DNA of 31,526 nucleotides from DATKHR01 sp035939575 (GCA_035939575.1 DASZFS010000074.1:1-31526), one strand, 5' to 3'. Positions 1-7,386 are shown, counted from the first letter of the stretch. Program-made: numbers and translations. The notes: generated by a model not told the origin, from the sequence alone.

Positions 1-142
1 GCACGACGTCCTCGCCAACCTTCAGGTCCACAATCCCGTCTAAGGTGGCAAGCGTTCTGAGACGCTCGCGGTGCTGTGTGCGCGACGCCTGGTCAACGGC
101 CGCCTTGTACTTGAAGCAGACGAGGTGAAGAAGCATTCCCAT
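1..142 (-). CDS. Dabb (stress-responsive A/B-barrel) domain protein, partial at window edge
   Basis: This is the N-terminal 47 codons of a gene that runs off the left edge. Read on the minus strand it begins MGMLLHLVCFKYKAAVDQ and continues through LDGIVDLKVGEDVV. The pattern is a hydrophobic first strand with a His and FK, a helix, then a second strand ending in G-E, which is typical of the small dimeric ferredoxin-like Dabb family (usually about 100 residues). Two in-frame ATG codons (142 and 136) are possible starts; neither has a strong Shine-Dalgarno sequence. The gene follows the SRPBCC-like gene on the same strand by 39 nt, and that gap is filled by a 12-bp tandem repeat. Dabb proteins have varied roles, so no specific function is claimed. 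Confidence 0.75.
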   Translation of the reverse strand, partial: MGMLLHLVCFKYKAAVDQASRTQHRERLRTLATLDGIVDLKVGEDVV

Positions 143-144
143 AT

Positions 145-190
145 CTTATTCGACAGCTTATTCGACAGCTTACTCGACAGCTTATTCGAC
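145..190. repeat. 12-bp tandem repeat, 3.8 units, duplicating the end of a gene with its stop codon
   Basis: The unit CTTATTCGACAG occurs at 145-156, 157-168, 169-180 (one substitution) and 181-190 (partial). On the minus strand every unit reads Val-Glu-stop-Ala in the frame of the SRPBCC-like gene, so the last codons and the stop of that gene have been copied downstream about three times. The array fills the gap to the Dabb gene. Confidence 0.9.
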
Positions 191-868
191 GTATCGCTTC
201 AACGCCTCGAGCGTGCGCTCCATCGACTCGCGCGCCACGCGGGTGATGATGTGGGCGACAAACGGCTTGACGATCGCCGGCACGTCGCGGCTCAGCGTCA
301 ATGCCTCGACACCGACCACCACGCCGTCCTGCAGCTGGTCGTAGCGCCAGTAGGAACGCAGGCGCCAGACGAACCCGTGGTCACCTCCGCCGACTTCGTC
401 GATGCGCGTGGCCACGCTGCGCGCGGTCGCGAGAACGGGCGACCAGCGATGGAACGTCATGCAATGCTCCGTGTCGTAGGTCACCGTGACGATCGCGTGG
501 CGCACGAGGCGCATGGAGATCTGGAGGGAGTCTGCGGTCCGTCCGACCACGCGAGCAGACACGACGTCGTCCTGCGGCGGCGGCGTGCCTGGAAACTGCA
601 GGCGATCCAGGAGCTGGTCGACCGCCACGCCGCGAATGAAGACCGTCCCGCGCCAGTGGCTGATCGTCCCGGCGCCGATGTCGATCGTGTCGCCCGTGGC
701 TGTGATGCCGCCGGGGCGAGGGGGAACCGGCGATGTCCGCGCGCGCTCCAGCTCGGCCTCTGTCTGCGCGACATATTTTTCCCAGGCGGCCACCGTCATC
801 GCGCTCGGTGCGTGGGAAGCGGCCGATGCGAGGAAGACGGCGCCCAGGATTACGAACCGGCCGACCAC
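182..868 (-). CDS. secreted SRPBCC/START-like hypothetical protein
   Basis: A 228-residue protein. The GTG start gives an N-terminal hydrophobic leader (about residues 3-22, VGRFVILGAVFLASAASHA) that looks like a Sec signal peptide, so a periplasmic location is inferred. The rest alternates strands with a long C-terminal helix (about residues 195-228, containing ESMERTLEALKRYVE). A central ligand-pocket-like region includes YDTEHCMTFHRW and WRLRSYWRYDQL. This resembles the SRPBCC/START helix-grip fold seen in many acidobacterial secreted proteins of unknown role; I recognise the fold, not a ligand. It overlaps the 3' end of the phosphatidyltransferase gene by 19 nt, so the two are probably cotranscribed. 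Its stop codon is the first of a series repeated in the downstream 12-bp array. Confidence 0.7.
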   Translation of the reverse strand: MVGRFVILGAVFLASAASHAPSAMTVAAWEKYVAQTEAELERARTSPVPPRPGGITATGDTIDIGAGTISHWRGTVFIRGVAVDQLLDRLQFPGTPPPQDDVVSARVVGRTADSLQISMRLVRHAIVTVTYDTEHCMTFHRWSPVLATARSVATRIDEVGGGDHGFVWRLRSYWRYDQLQDGVVVGVEALTLSRDVPAIVKPFVAHIITRVARESMERTLEALKRYVE

Positions 869-1584
869 AGCGCGTCTCCCGCCGCAACTCGATCGTCCTG
901 ACGGGCGCTCTCACGGCGCGGCCGGAGGATCGGCAGCGGCTCCGTTGCGTAGAGCCGAGCACCGTTCCGCACGGCCGACACGAGGAACGTCACGGCCAGG
1001 CCGGCGCAGGCGAGGGCGCCGCCCGCATCGAACAGCAGCAGGCGATGCCCTGCGATCTCGACCCAGGGCGTGATCGCTACCTTCGCCGCGCCGATCGCGA
1101 GCACGATCCGCAGCTCGGTCGGCCCGACGCCCGCGAACGAGACGCGGAACACGCCCAGGGAATACGTGCTCAAGAAGCTCTCGGCGGCAACCATGAAATA
1201 CGCCGCGAGGAGCGCGAGCGCCAGGCCCGGCGTCATGATGCCAGACGCCGCCATGCCGCCGACCACCGCCGCGGATCCGATCAGGTCGACGACGTGGTCC
1301 ACGTAGTAGCCGTACCGGGGCCGCTGCTGGTTCCGGACCCGCGCCACGGTACCGTCGAGGCTGTCACCACACCAGTTGACGACAAGGAACGCGACGACCG
1401 CGAGGGCAAACACGGGAGACCTTGCGATAAGCGCGAACGCGACGCCCGCGCCCAGCATCGCCACCAGCGCCGCAGCGGTCAGATGGTCACTGCTGATGAA
1501 CGATGGGAGGCGCGCGGCCATCCAGACGAGCAAACGCTTCTCGGCATTCGCCAGCAGGCTGCGGTGTTCCCTGACGTGAGTCAT
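850..1584 (-). CDS. CDP-alcohol phosphatidyltransferase family membrane protein
   Basis: A 244-residue polytopic membrane protein that would join a CDP-activated lipid to an alcohol in phospholipid synthesis. The family signature is clear at about residues 73-93: DG, two residues, AR, then G, Y-Y-V, D, H-V-V, D (DGTVAR followed by GYYVDHVVD). The spacer between AR and G is nine residues, against the usual seven or eight. Hydrophobic segments follow at about residues 35-72, 96-130 and 150-205. The start at 1584 is chosen for the GGAGG three bases upstream; the frame stays open further upstream, but that stretch is composition-biased and not membrane-like. The alcohol substrate cannot be told from sequence. 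It lies 104 nt downstream of uup, with two hairpins in between, and overlaps the next gene. Confidence 0.88.
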   Translation of the reverse strand: MTHVREHRSLLANAEKRLLVWMAARLPSFISSDHLTAAALVAMLGAGVAFALIARSPVFALAVVAFLVVNWCGDSLDGTVARVRNQQRPRYGYYVDHVVDLIGSAAVVGGMAASGIMTPGLALALLAAYFMVAAESFLSTYSLGVFRVSFAGVGPTELRIVLAIGAAKVAITPWVEIAGHRLLLFDAGGALACAGLAVTFLVSAVRNGARLYATEPLPILRPRRESARQDDRVAAGDALWSAGS

Positions 1585-1601
1585 AGACCTCCATTCGCAC
1601 T

Positions 1602-1652
1602 CCGGGGGCCTCTGCCCCCCGGTCACGCTTCGCGGGGGCGCTAACGCCCCGC
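1602..1652. repeat. pair of GC-rich hairpins between uup and the phosphatidyltransferase gene
   Basis: Two adjacent stem-loops of the same design. The first (1602-1622) pairs GGGGGC with GCCCCC around CTCT, then a bulged C and two more pairs. The second (1632-1652) pairs GGGGCG with CGCCCC around CTAA, then a bulged G and two more pairs. Both are therefore 6+2 bp stems with one bulge. There is no U-tract on either strand, so an intrinsic terminator is not supported. A REP-like doublet or an mRNA-processing or attenuation structure between cotranscribed genes is more likely. Confidence 0.6.
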
Positions 1653-1688
1653 TCCACCAGTGAATGCGCGGACGCGGACGGGATCGGC

Positions 1689-3530
1689 TCAGGCTCCGCC
1701 CTGGCGGCGGGCGTCGAGATCGTGCCATCGAACGTAGGCGTCCGCCACCTCTGCGGCGAGCTCGTCCGCCCGCGCCAGGGCGGCACGAATGCTGTCGGCA
1801 GGCTCTTTGTAGAACGCCGGCGATGCGATGCGGTCGTTCAGCGCGCGGTGTTCGGACTCGAGCGCGTCGATCCTGGCTGGCAGCGCATCGAGCTCGCGTT
1901 GTTCGTTGTACGAGAGCTTTCTGGCTCGCTGCGGCTCGGATGAGGCCTTTGCGCTCCGTCCGCCTGCGTCTCCGGAACGCCGTCCCTCCGCACCGTCGTC
2001 GCGTGCGGCTCTGGCCGGCCGGCCCGGCGCGCGCTGGCGCAGCCAGTCCTGGTAGCCGCCGACGTACTCCTGCACTTTGCCGTCCCCTTCGAACGCGAAG
2101 GTGCTCGTGACGACGTTGTCGAGGAACGCGCGATCGTGGCTGACGATGAGGAGCGTGCCGGGCCATTCGACGAGCTCGGACTCGAGCAGCTCGAGCGTCT
2201 CGAGATCCAGGTCGTTGGTCGGCTCGTCGAGCACCAGGACGTTCGCCGGCCGCGTGAACAGCCGCGCGAGCAGCAGACGATTGCGCTCCCCGCCCGACAA
2301 CGACTTGACGGGCGATCGCGCGCGCTCCTTGGAGAAGAGAAAGTCGCTGAGATAGGCGTTCACGTGCCGCGTGCGACCGTTGGCGGTGACCGTGTCGTTG
2401 CCTTCGCCGATCGTGTCGAAGACCGTCCGCTCGGGATCCAGCTGCTCGCGCTGCTGGTCGTAGTAGGCAATCTCGACGTTCGCGCCCCGCCGCACCTCGC
2501 CCTCATCCGGGGGCAGCTCGCCGAGCAACAGCCTGAGCAACGTTGTCTTGCCCGCGCCGTTCGGGCCGATGAGCCCGATTCGGTCGCCGCGCATCACGCG
2601 CGCGGTGAAGGATCTGATAACAGGGTTCGTGGGGTTCGCGAAGGCTTTTGAGACCGAGGTCGCTTCGAACACCATCTTTCCGGAGCTGTCGGCTTGTTCC
2701 GCGGCGAGGCGCACGCTGCCCATCTGCTCGCGCCTTGCGGCGCGCTCCGAGCGCATCGCCATCAGGGCGCGCACGCGGCCTTCGTTCCGCGTCCGGCGGG
2801 CCTTGATCCCCTGGCGCAGCCAGGCCTCTTCCCCGGCCAGCTTCTTGTCGAGGCGCTCGCGCGCGAGCGCTTCGTTCGCCAGCGCCTCCTCTTTGCGGCG
2901 CAAATAGGTTGCGTAGTCGCCGGGCCACGACGTCAGCTGGCCCCGGTCGATCTCCACGATCCTCGTGGCCAGGCGCTGCAGAAATGCCCGGTCGTGGGTC
3001 ACGAACATCGCGGCGCCGCTGTAGTCGGCGAGGAAGGACTCCAGCCATCCAATCGCCTCGATGTCGAGATGATTGGTCGGCTCGTCGAGCAACAGCAGGT
3101 CCGGCTGCCCCACGAGCGCGCGCGCCAGCAGCACGCGCCGACGCCACCCGCCGGACAGGGTGTCGACGACGGCGTCGGCCGGAAGCTGGAGGCGCGAGAG
3201 CACGAGATCCACGTGGTGCTCGCGGAGCCAGGCCTCGTCCTCGTTCAGGCGATGCGTGTGTCCCTCGGCGACGACGTCGAAGACCGTTCGCGTCGACGAC
3301 AGCGGCACGTCCTGTTCGAGCCGCGCGATGCTCAGCGCCGGCTGGCGCCAGACACGCCCCGCGTCAGGCGCGGTCTCACCGCCAACAATCTTCAACAGCG
3401 TCGACTTGCCCGCCCCGTTCCTCCCGATGACCGCAATGCGCTCCCTCGCGTCGATCTGCAGGATGGCCTCGTCCAACAGCGGCAGATGACCGTACGCGAT
3501 GGAGATGTGGTCCAGGGACACCAGGGGCAT
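1689..3530 (-). CDS. uup: ABC-F family ATPase, Uup type
   Basis: A 613-residue cytoplasmic protein with two ABC domains and no membrane segment. ABC-F proteins bind the ribosomal E site and act on translation or ribosome states; Uup is the long form. The first domain has Walker A GRNGAGKST (36-44), signature LSGGW (125-129) and LLLLDEPTNHLD (145-156). The linker carries the Uup-like GIKARRTRNEGRV (about 241-253). The second domain has Walker A GPNGAGKTT (322-330), LSGGE (411-415) and VLVLDEPTNDLD (431-442). The C-terminal part (about 535-605) is a charged coiled coil. The ATG is directly preceded by GGAGGG and a TACGTT hexamer. An in-frame nonamer duplication gives A-N-P-T-N-P at 299-304, in a loop that is normally shorter. 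It follows the cupin gene by 27 nt. Confidence 0.93.
   Translation of the reverse strand: MPLVSLDHISIAYGHLPLLDEAILQIDARERIAVIGRNGAGKSTLLKIVGGETAPDAGRVWRQPALSIARLEQDVPLSSTRTVFDVVAEGHTHRLNEDEAWLREHHVDLVLSRLQLPADAVVDTLSGGWRRRVLLARALVGQPDLLLLDEPTNHLDIEAIGWLESFLADYSGAAMFVTHDRAFLQRLATRIVEIDRGQLTSWPGDYATYLRRKEEALANEALARERLDKKLAGEEAWLRQGIKARRTRNEGRVRALMAMRSERAARREQMGSVRLAAEQADSSGKMVFEATSVSKAFANPTNPVIRSFTARVMRGDRIGLIGPNGAGKTTLLRLLLGELPPDEGEVRRGANVEIAYYDQQREQLDPERTVFDTIGEGNDTVTANGRTRHVNAYLSDFLFSKERARSPVKSLSGGERNRLLLARLFTRPANVLVLDEPTNDLDLETLELLESELVEWPGTLLIVSHDRAFLDNVVTSTFAFEGDGKVQEYVGGYQDWLRQRAPGRPARAARDDGAEGRRSGDAGGRSAKASSEPQRARKLSYNEQRELDALPARIDALESEHRALNDRIASPAFYKEPADSIRAALARADELAAEVADAYVRWHDLDARRQGGA
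2623..2640. repeat. two GGGTTCGNG nonamers inside uup
   Basis: GGGTTCGTG and GGGTTCGCG lie in tandem. On the coding strand they give Asn-Pro-Thr-Asn-Pro in the loop before the second ABC core. The unit matches the GGTTCG nonamers upstream of mreB. Confidence 0.75.
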
Positions 3531-3536
3531 CCCTCC

Positions 3537-3542
3537 AACGTA
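3537..3542 (-). promoter_or_regulatory. possible -10 hexamer for uup
   Basis: On the minus strand TACGTT ends 6 nt before the uup ATG, the same spacing as at several other genes here. The intervening six bases GGAGGG also look like a Shine-Dalgarno, but with zero spacing. The hexamer is a weak match, so this is the least certain member of the set. Confidence 0.3.
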
Positions 3543-3557
3543 CCACGGGAGACTGGC

Positions 3558-4037
3558 CTATCGCGTCGGTGCCTTCGCATTCCTCGGGTCGTCCGCCGGG
3601 TTCACGTACTTGAATTCGACGGGACCGATTCCATACAGCACCACGGTCGTCTCCGCGGCAGCGGTGTATGCAAAGTGATTCATGTTCGCCGGCATCAGCG
3701 CGTAGCCTCCGACCGGCAGCGTCTTGTTCGTCGTCCCCTTGGAGAGTTTCTCGCCCATGCCGAAGGTCAAGGCACCGGAGACGATGACGACGTTCTCGTC
3801 GGTCGGGTGCGAATGCGCAGGGATCGCGTAGTTCGCCGGGAATTTCAGACGCACGGCGTAGGGCACGGCCTTGCCCGGGTCGCCGGACAGCACCGCGATC
3901 TGCGCGCCGGCTGGCAGCAGCGGTGGCGCCGGGCCCCACTGCGCCTCTTTGAGCGACGAGATGACGTGGCTGTCCTTCTGTGCGGAAGGGGCGACGGTCG
4001 CGGCCGCAAGCGCCAGCACGAGTGTGAGTGTTCTCAT
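3558..4037 (-). CDS. secreted cupin-domain protein
   Basis: A 159-residue protein with a Sec-type leader (MRTLTLVLALAAATVAPSAQ), then a single cupin barrel. The first cupin motif is visible as AHSHPTDENVVIVSG (about residues 75-89), providing two His and a Glu for a metal site. The second is GGYALMPANMNHFAYTA (about 110-126), providing the third His. This is the usual metal-binding cupin arrangement; the reaction is unknown. The ATG at 4037 is chosen because AGGAGG lies 5 nt upstream; a TTG just before it is ignored. It lies between the LuxR-type regulator gene and uup on the same strand. Confidence 0.85.
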   Translation of the reverse strand: MRTLTLVLALAAATVAPSAQKDSHVISSLKEAQWGPAPPLLPAGAQIAVLSGDPGKAVPYAVRLKFPANYAIPAHSHPTDENVVIVSGALTFGMGEKLSKGTTNKTLPVGGYALMPANMNHFAYTAAAETTVVLYGIGPVEFKYVNPADDPRNAKAPTR

Positions 4038-4042
4038 CAAAT

Positions 4043-4048
4043 CCTCCT
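4043..4048 (-). promoter_or_regulatory. strong ribosome binding site of the cupin gene
   Basis: AGGAGG on the minus strand, 5 nt before the ATG at 4037. It is one of only a few clear Shine-Dalgarno sequences in the window and fixes the cupin start. Confidence 0.8.
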
Positions 4049-4110
4049 GGCGTGGACTGTAGCGGGGCGGAGGTCGCGCGCGCGTCCCACGGGCGGGTCA
4101 TTTTGCAAGA

Positions 4111-4126
4111 TGGCCCGTTCGGGCCA
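4111..4126. promoter_or_regulatory. 16-bp perfect palindrome between the LuxR-type gene and the cupin gene
   Basis: TGGCCC and GGGCCA flank GTTC; counting CG pairing the two halves are complementary over 7 bp. It starts 21 nt beyond the regulator stop codon and lies about 75 nt upstream of the cupin start. With no U-tract a terminator is unconvincing. An operator for a dimeric regulator, perhaps the adjacent LuxR-type protein, is possible but only by position. Confidence 0.5.
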
Positions 4127-4146
4127 CGTACAGCCGATGAGATCCC

Positions 4147-5793
4147 TTACAACAGCCCGCGCCGCGCGGCCTGGGCGACCGCCGCAGCGCGGGACGACAC
4201 ACTCAGCTTGGTAAAGATGTTGGCAACGTGACGATGGATGGTGTGCTCGCTCACGAACAGGCGATCGGCGATGACTTGATTGTTCAGGCCGCTGGCCACG
4301 AGCTTGAGGACTTCAAGCTCCCGCGCGGTGAGACCCGCCGTCTTCGCCAATTTCACCGGCGTCGCTTCTTGCGGCATCGCGGCGAGCGACGCCAGGAGCG
4401 TGCGCGCGCGCGCGATTTCCAGCTCGGCATGCAGCTCAGCGAGCAGATCGACAGCCCGCTCCGCCTCTTCGTGCGCCGCGCCTGTGCGACCGAGCAGGGC
4501 GAGGGCGCGCGCCAGCTCGATCCGCGCGCGCGCGACCTCGTAAGGGGCGCCGCTCTGCAGAAACAGATCGACCGCATCCTCGAGATGTCGCCTCGCCTCG
4601 TCCGCTTGTCCCTCGGCGAGCGCGACGTACCCCGCGCCAAGGCTGGCGGCCGCACGGAAGGACGGAGTCGCCACGAGCGTGGCAATGGCGTTCAACTCCG
4701 CCAGAGCGGTCCTCGCGCTCGGCACCTCACCCGATCCCGCCAGTGCCCGCACGAGCAGATCGAGCGCGACGACGCGATCGGTGCGATTGTGTGTGGGGAC
4801 GCGGCGCAGGTAGCGCTCTGCAGCCTCCGCTGCGGCGCGGAGGTCGCCACGATCAAGTGCCAGCTCGGCGCGTCCGAGCGCCGCGAGCGGATGATGCTCG
4901 GCCTGGCCGAACAGGGTCGCCGCTTCGACCAGCCGCCCCTGCCGGCGGCGCAGTTCGGCGAGCCGGACGACGCCGTCCGCCGTCATCCCGGGACGCGACG
5001 CGGCGAGCTCGTCGGCCGCCGCCGTGAGCTCCCGCTCCGCCTCGAGCCAGGTACCGCGCCACATGCAAATCGAGGCGTATTGCGTGCGGCAGACGGCGAA
5101 CAGTGGCCTCAGCCCCCACTTCTGGCAGAAGGCTTTCAGGCGTGTGCACCACTGCGCGGCGCGGTCGTAGTCGCGCACCCGGTCGCACGCGGCAATCATG
5201 TAGCAGGACGCGAGGCCGATCGCGAGGGGGTCAGTCAATTCACCAGCCACGACCGCCGCGTTGACCTCGTCCAGGAGCCGCATCCCTTCCGCGACGGCGC
5301 CCGACGCCACCAGCGCGAGCCCCTGCAGCGAGCGTCCGAGCATCTCGTAGTCAATGACGCCAGTCGCGCGCGCGACCCGAATCGCCTCGGTCGCGTGTCG
5401 GTGCGCTCGGTCAGGGTCGCCGTCCTCAGCCAGCGCGAGCTGGCTCTCGCGTGATTCGAGCCACGCGAGCTCTGGCGACTCCGGCAACCCGTCCAGCAAT
5501 CGGCGGGCGCGTTGGAGCCACCCGCGGCCAACGGCGGTCTCGCCCCGAAAGGCCCAGCAGTCCCACGCGATCCAGACGGCGACGCGCGCCGCTGAGCGGC
5601 GGTCGTCCCCGTCCAGATACAGCTTGTAGGCCCGCTCCCGCGAGTCGAAGACCAGGTCGGCTTCGTCGAGCCACCAGCCCGCCAGCCCAAGCCCCTCGAG
5701 GGTCCTGGCATTCTCGTCCGAGGCAAGCGCCGCCTCGAACGCTTTTCGCGCTTCTGTCCATGCGCCGCGGGCAAGCGCTTCATGTCCGGTCAC
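4147..5793 (-). CDS. LuxR-family regulator with TPR-like sensor region
   Basis: A 548-residue protein from a GTG start. Almost all of it is helical TPR-like repeats (for example EALARGAWTEARKAFEAAL near residues 4-22 and RRHLEDAVDLFLQSGAPYEVARARIELARAL in the C-terminal half, with Ala-rich pairs between). The last 65 residues are a LuxR helix-turn-helix: GLTARELEVLKLVASGLNNQ, then IADRLFVSEHTIHRHVANIF. There is no MalT-type ATPase P-loop and no receiver domain, so the input signal is unknown; TPR binding to a partner protein is the simplest idea. The GTG at 5793 is chosen because HEALARGAW is the usual opening of this repeat and the sequence further upstream is composition-biased. It is divergent from the M29-like gene with 60 nt between them. 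Confidence 0.83.
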   Translation of the reverse strand: MTGHEALARGAWTEARKAFEAALASDENARTLEGLGLAGWWLDEADLVFDSRERAYKLYLDGDDRRSAARVAVWIAWDCWAFRGETAVGRGWLQRARRLLDGLPESPELAWLESRESQLALAEDGDPDRAHRHATEAIRVARATGVIDYEMLGRSLQGLALVASGAVAEGMRLLDEVNAAVVAGELTDPLAIGLASCYMIAACDRVRDYDRAAQWCTRLKAFCQKWGLRPLFAVCRTQYASICMWRGTWLEAERELTAAADELAASRPGMTADGVVRLAELRRRQGRLVEAATLFGQAEHHPLAALGRAELALDRGDLRAAAEAAERYLRRVPTHNRTDRVVALDLLVRALAGSGEVPSARTALAELNAIATLVATPSFRAAASLGAGYVALAEGQADEARRHLEDAVDLFLQSGAPYEVARARIELARALALLGRTGAAHEEAERAVDLLAELHAELEIARARTLLASLAAMPQEATPVKLAKTAGLTARELEVLKLVASGLNNQVIADRLFVSEHTIHRHVANIFTKLSVSSRAAAVAQAARRGLL

Positions 5794-5841
5794 GCCGCGA
5801 ACATGATGACAGAAGCCGCGACCCCTTCGCTCGGCCGGAGC

Positions 5842-5847
5842 CATAAT
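5842..5847 (+). promoter_or_regulatory. -10-like hexamer for a leaderless start of the M29-like gene
   Basis: CATAAT ends exactly 6 nt before the ATG at 5854, so transcription would begin at or next to the start codon. No Shine-Dalgarno is present. No good -35 is visible at 16-18 bp. Confidence 0.55.
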
Positions 5848-5853
5848 GTCGAG

Positions 5854-7023
5854 ATGAAGCGCGTCGCGCTCGCAACGGCCCTGCTCGCGGCAGCCCTACT
5901 CGGATCGGACTCGCTCTCCGCCCAACCCCGGCTGACGCTCGACTATCCCGCCATCGCGCGGACGATCGTGCGTCAACTCGCGCTGAAGCCAGGCGAGCGC
6001 GTGATGTCGATCGCGCAACCGGGCCTCTTCGCCGACCTCATCCCCCACATCCGCTACGAGGTCATGCGCGCCGGCGGCATCGACCTCGGCGTTGTCGAGG
6101 TCCTCCGCGAGCCGGTGCCTGAGTCGTTCGACGCGGCCATCCTCGCCAGGGGCAATCGCGATGCGCGCACGCACTACAAGGCGATGTTTCGCGACGTGGA
6201 CGCGGCCGTGATGATGCCGGGCGCGACGACCGCGCATCCCGCCTACCTGGCGATGCAGGATTGGTTGAAGGACGATCTCACCGCGCGACGGGGGCGGCGG
6301 ACCATCCACTTCCACTGGGTCGAGAACGGCAGCGCGTACGAGATGCCCGGGCAGCCGCTGCCGCCGCGGTTCGCCATCGACGCGCTCTATCAGCGCGCGC
6401 TGCTGCAGACCGATTACGCCGCGCTTGCGGAGCGGCAGAAGGCGTTCGCGGCCGCGCTGCGCAGCGGTGAGGTCCATCTCACTTCGCCCGGCGGGACCGA
6501 CCTGCGGTTTCGCGTCGGCGATCGGCCGATCAACCTGCAGGATGGCGATGCGTCACAGGCGCGCGCGGCGCGCGCCCAGGTACTGATCGACAAAGAGATC
6601 GAATTGCCGGCCGGCGTCGTTCGGGTGGCTCCGATCGAAGAGAGCGTGAACGGAACCGTTGCGTTTCCGGCATCGCAGTGGGACGGATTGCCTGTCGAGG
6701 GGTTGAAGCTGCGCTTCACGCGAGGACGGGTCGTGGAAACCATCGCGGCCAGCGGCAAGGGGGCCGTCGAGTCCGAGATGTCGAAGGCCGGGCAGGCGGG
6801 CACCGCGTTCCGCGAGTTTGCGCTCGGCTTGAATCCACTGCTGGCCGTCCCGGAGCGTGGCCCGTGGATTCCCTACTACGGGTACGGATCGGCGGTCGTG
6901 CGCCTGTCTCTTGGCGACAACACGGAGCTCGGCGGCAGTGTCGGCGGCGGCTACGTCCGATGGAACTTCTTCACGGATGTGAAGGTGACGATCGCCGACC
7001 GGGACTGGAGCCGCACGCCGTAG
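5854..7023 (+). CDS. secreted M29-aminopeptidase-like protein, probably lacking metal ligands
   Basis: A 389-residue protein with a Sec leader (MKRVALATALLAAALLGSDS, cleavage after about LSAQ). The fold resembles thermophilic-type (M29, AmpS/AmpT) aminopeptidases: an N-terminal domain with LKPGERVMSIAQPG and a C-terminal domain with LRFRVGDRPIN, then SVNGTVAFPA, then FALGLNPLLAVP, and a Gly-rich end. Known family members bind two metals through Glu, His and Asp residues. Here the positions where I expect the last two His and the Asp read VVRLSLGDN and YVRWNFF, that is Arg, Arg and Asn. If that alignment from memory is right, the protein may not be a metallopeptidase. The start is set by the leader and the CATAAT spacing. 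It is the first of a plus-strand series. Confidence 0.68.
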   Translation: MKRVALATALLAAALLGSDSLSAQPRLTLDYPAIARTIVRQLALKPGERVMSIAQPGLFADLIPHIRYEVMRAGGIDLGVVEVLREPVPESFDAAILARGNRDARTHYKAMFRDVDAAVMMPGATTAHPAYLAMQDWLKDDLTARRGRRTIHFHWVENGSAYEMPGQPLPPRFAIDALYQRALLQTDYAALAERQKAFAAALRSGEVHLTSPGGTDLRFRVGDRPINLQDGDASQARAARAQVLIDKEIELPAGVVRVAPIEESVNGTVAFPASQWDGLPVEGLKLRFTRGRVVETIAASGKGAVESEMSKAGQAGTAFREFALGLNPLLAVPERGPWIPYYGYGSAVVRLSLGDNTELGGSVGGGYVRWNFFTDVKVTIADRDWSRTP

Positions 7024-7064
7024 GGCGCACGAGCGGTCAAGGGCGAGGTCTGACCGATCGCGGT

Positions 7065-7070
7065 TAACAT
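7065..7070 (+). promoter_or_regulatory. -10-like hexamer for a leaderless start at 7077
   Basis: TAACAT ends 6 nt before the ATG of the small coiled-coil gene. An out-of-frame ATG at 7069 overlaps it. The intervening GTCGGA is a poor Shine-Dalgarno. Confidence 0.45.
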
Positions 7071-7076
7071 GTCGGA

Positions 7077-7379
7077 ATGGCTGACGACACCGGACTGAAA
7101 TCCGCTTACGAGCTCGCGATGGAACGCCTGAAGCGGCGTGACGCTGAGGCGGGGATCGAGAGCCGCCACGTCACCGACGCGCAGAAGGCCGCCATCGCCG
7201 AGGCGCGAAGCTTTTATGAAGCCAAGCTGGCGGAGGCCCAGGTCCTTCACGAGTCGAGCATGCGGCAACTCGTGGACCCCGCAGCCCGCGACACGCTCGA
7301 ACAGGGATATCGTCGGGAGCGCGAGCGGCTGACCACCGAGCGGGATCGGAAAGTCGAGCAGATCCGAAGCTCTTTATAA
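7077..7379 (+). CDS. small charged coiled-coil protein, function unknown
   Basis: A 100-residue soluble protein, rich in Glu, Arg, Ala and Lys. It is almost wholly helical, with heptad-like spacing through ARSFYEAKLAEAQVLHESSM and YRRERERLTTERDRKVEQI. No signal peptide, membrane segment, Cys or catalytic motif is visible. I do not recognise a named family. It sits 53 nt after the M29-like gene, and its stop codon lies inside the TATAAT box that precedes the 2Fe-2S subunit gene, so it may be its own transcription unit. Confidence 0.72.
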   Translation: MADDTGLKSAYELAMERLKRRDAEAGIESRHVTDAQKAAIAEARSFYEAKLAEAQVLHESSMRQLVDPAARDTLEQGYRRERERLTTERDRKVEQIRSSL

Positions 7380-7380
7380 T
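7375..7380 (+). promoter_or_regulatory. consensus TATAAT box for a leaderless start of the molybdenum-hydroxylase operon
   Basis: A perfect TATAAT, rare in this GC-rich sequence, ends 6 nt before the ATG at 7387. It contains the TAA stop of the upstream gene. The six bases between are all C, so no ribosome binding site exists. This is the strongest case in the window for a leaderless transcript. Confidence 0.65.
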
Positions 7381-7386
7381 CCCCCC

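Noticed and set aside
1585..2166. Long N-terminal extension of the phosphatidyltransferase frame
   Set aside because: The extension is Arg-rich shadow of uup; the start at 1584 has a GGAGG site and is followed by a normal family N-terminus.
2694..4214. 506-codon plus-strand open frame
   Set aside because: It is antisense to uup and the cupin gene, which have clear domains; the composition is Arg/His/Gly-rich as expected for a GC shadow.
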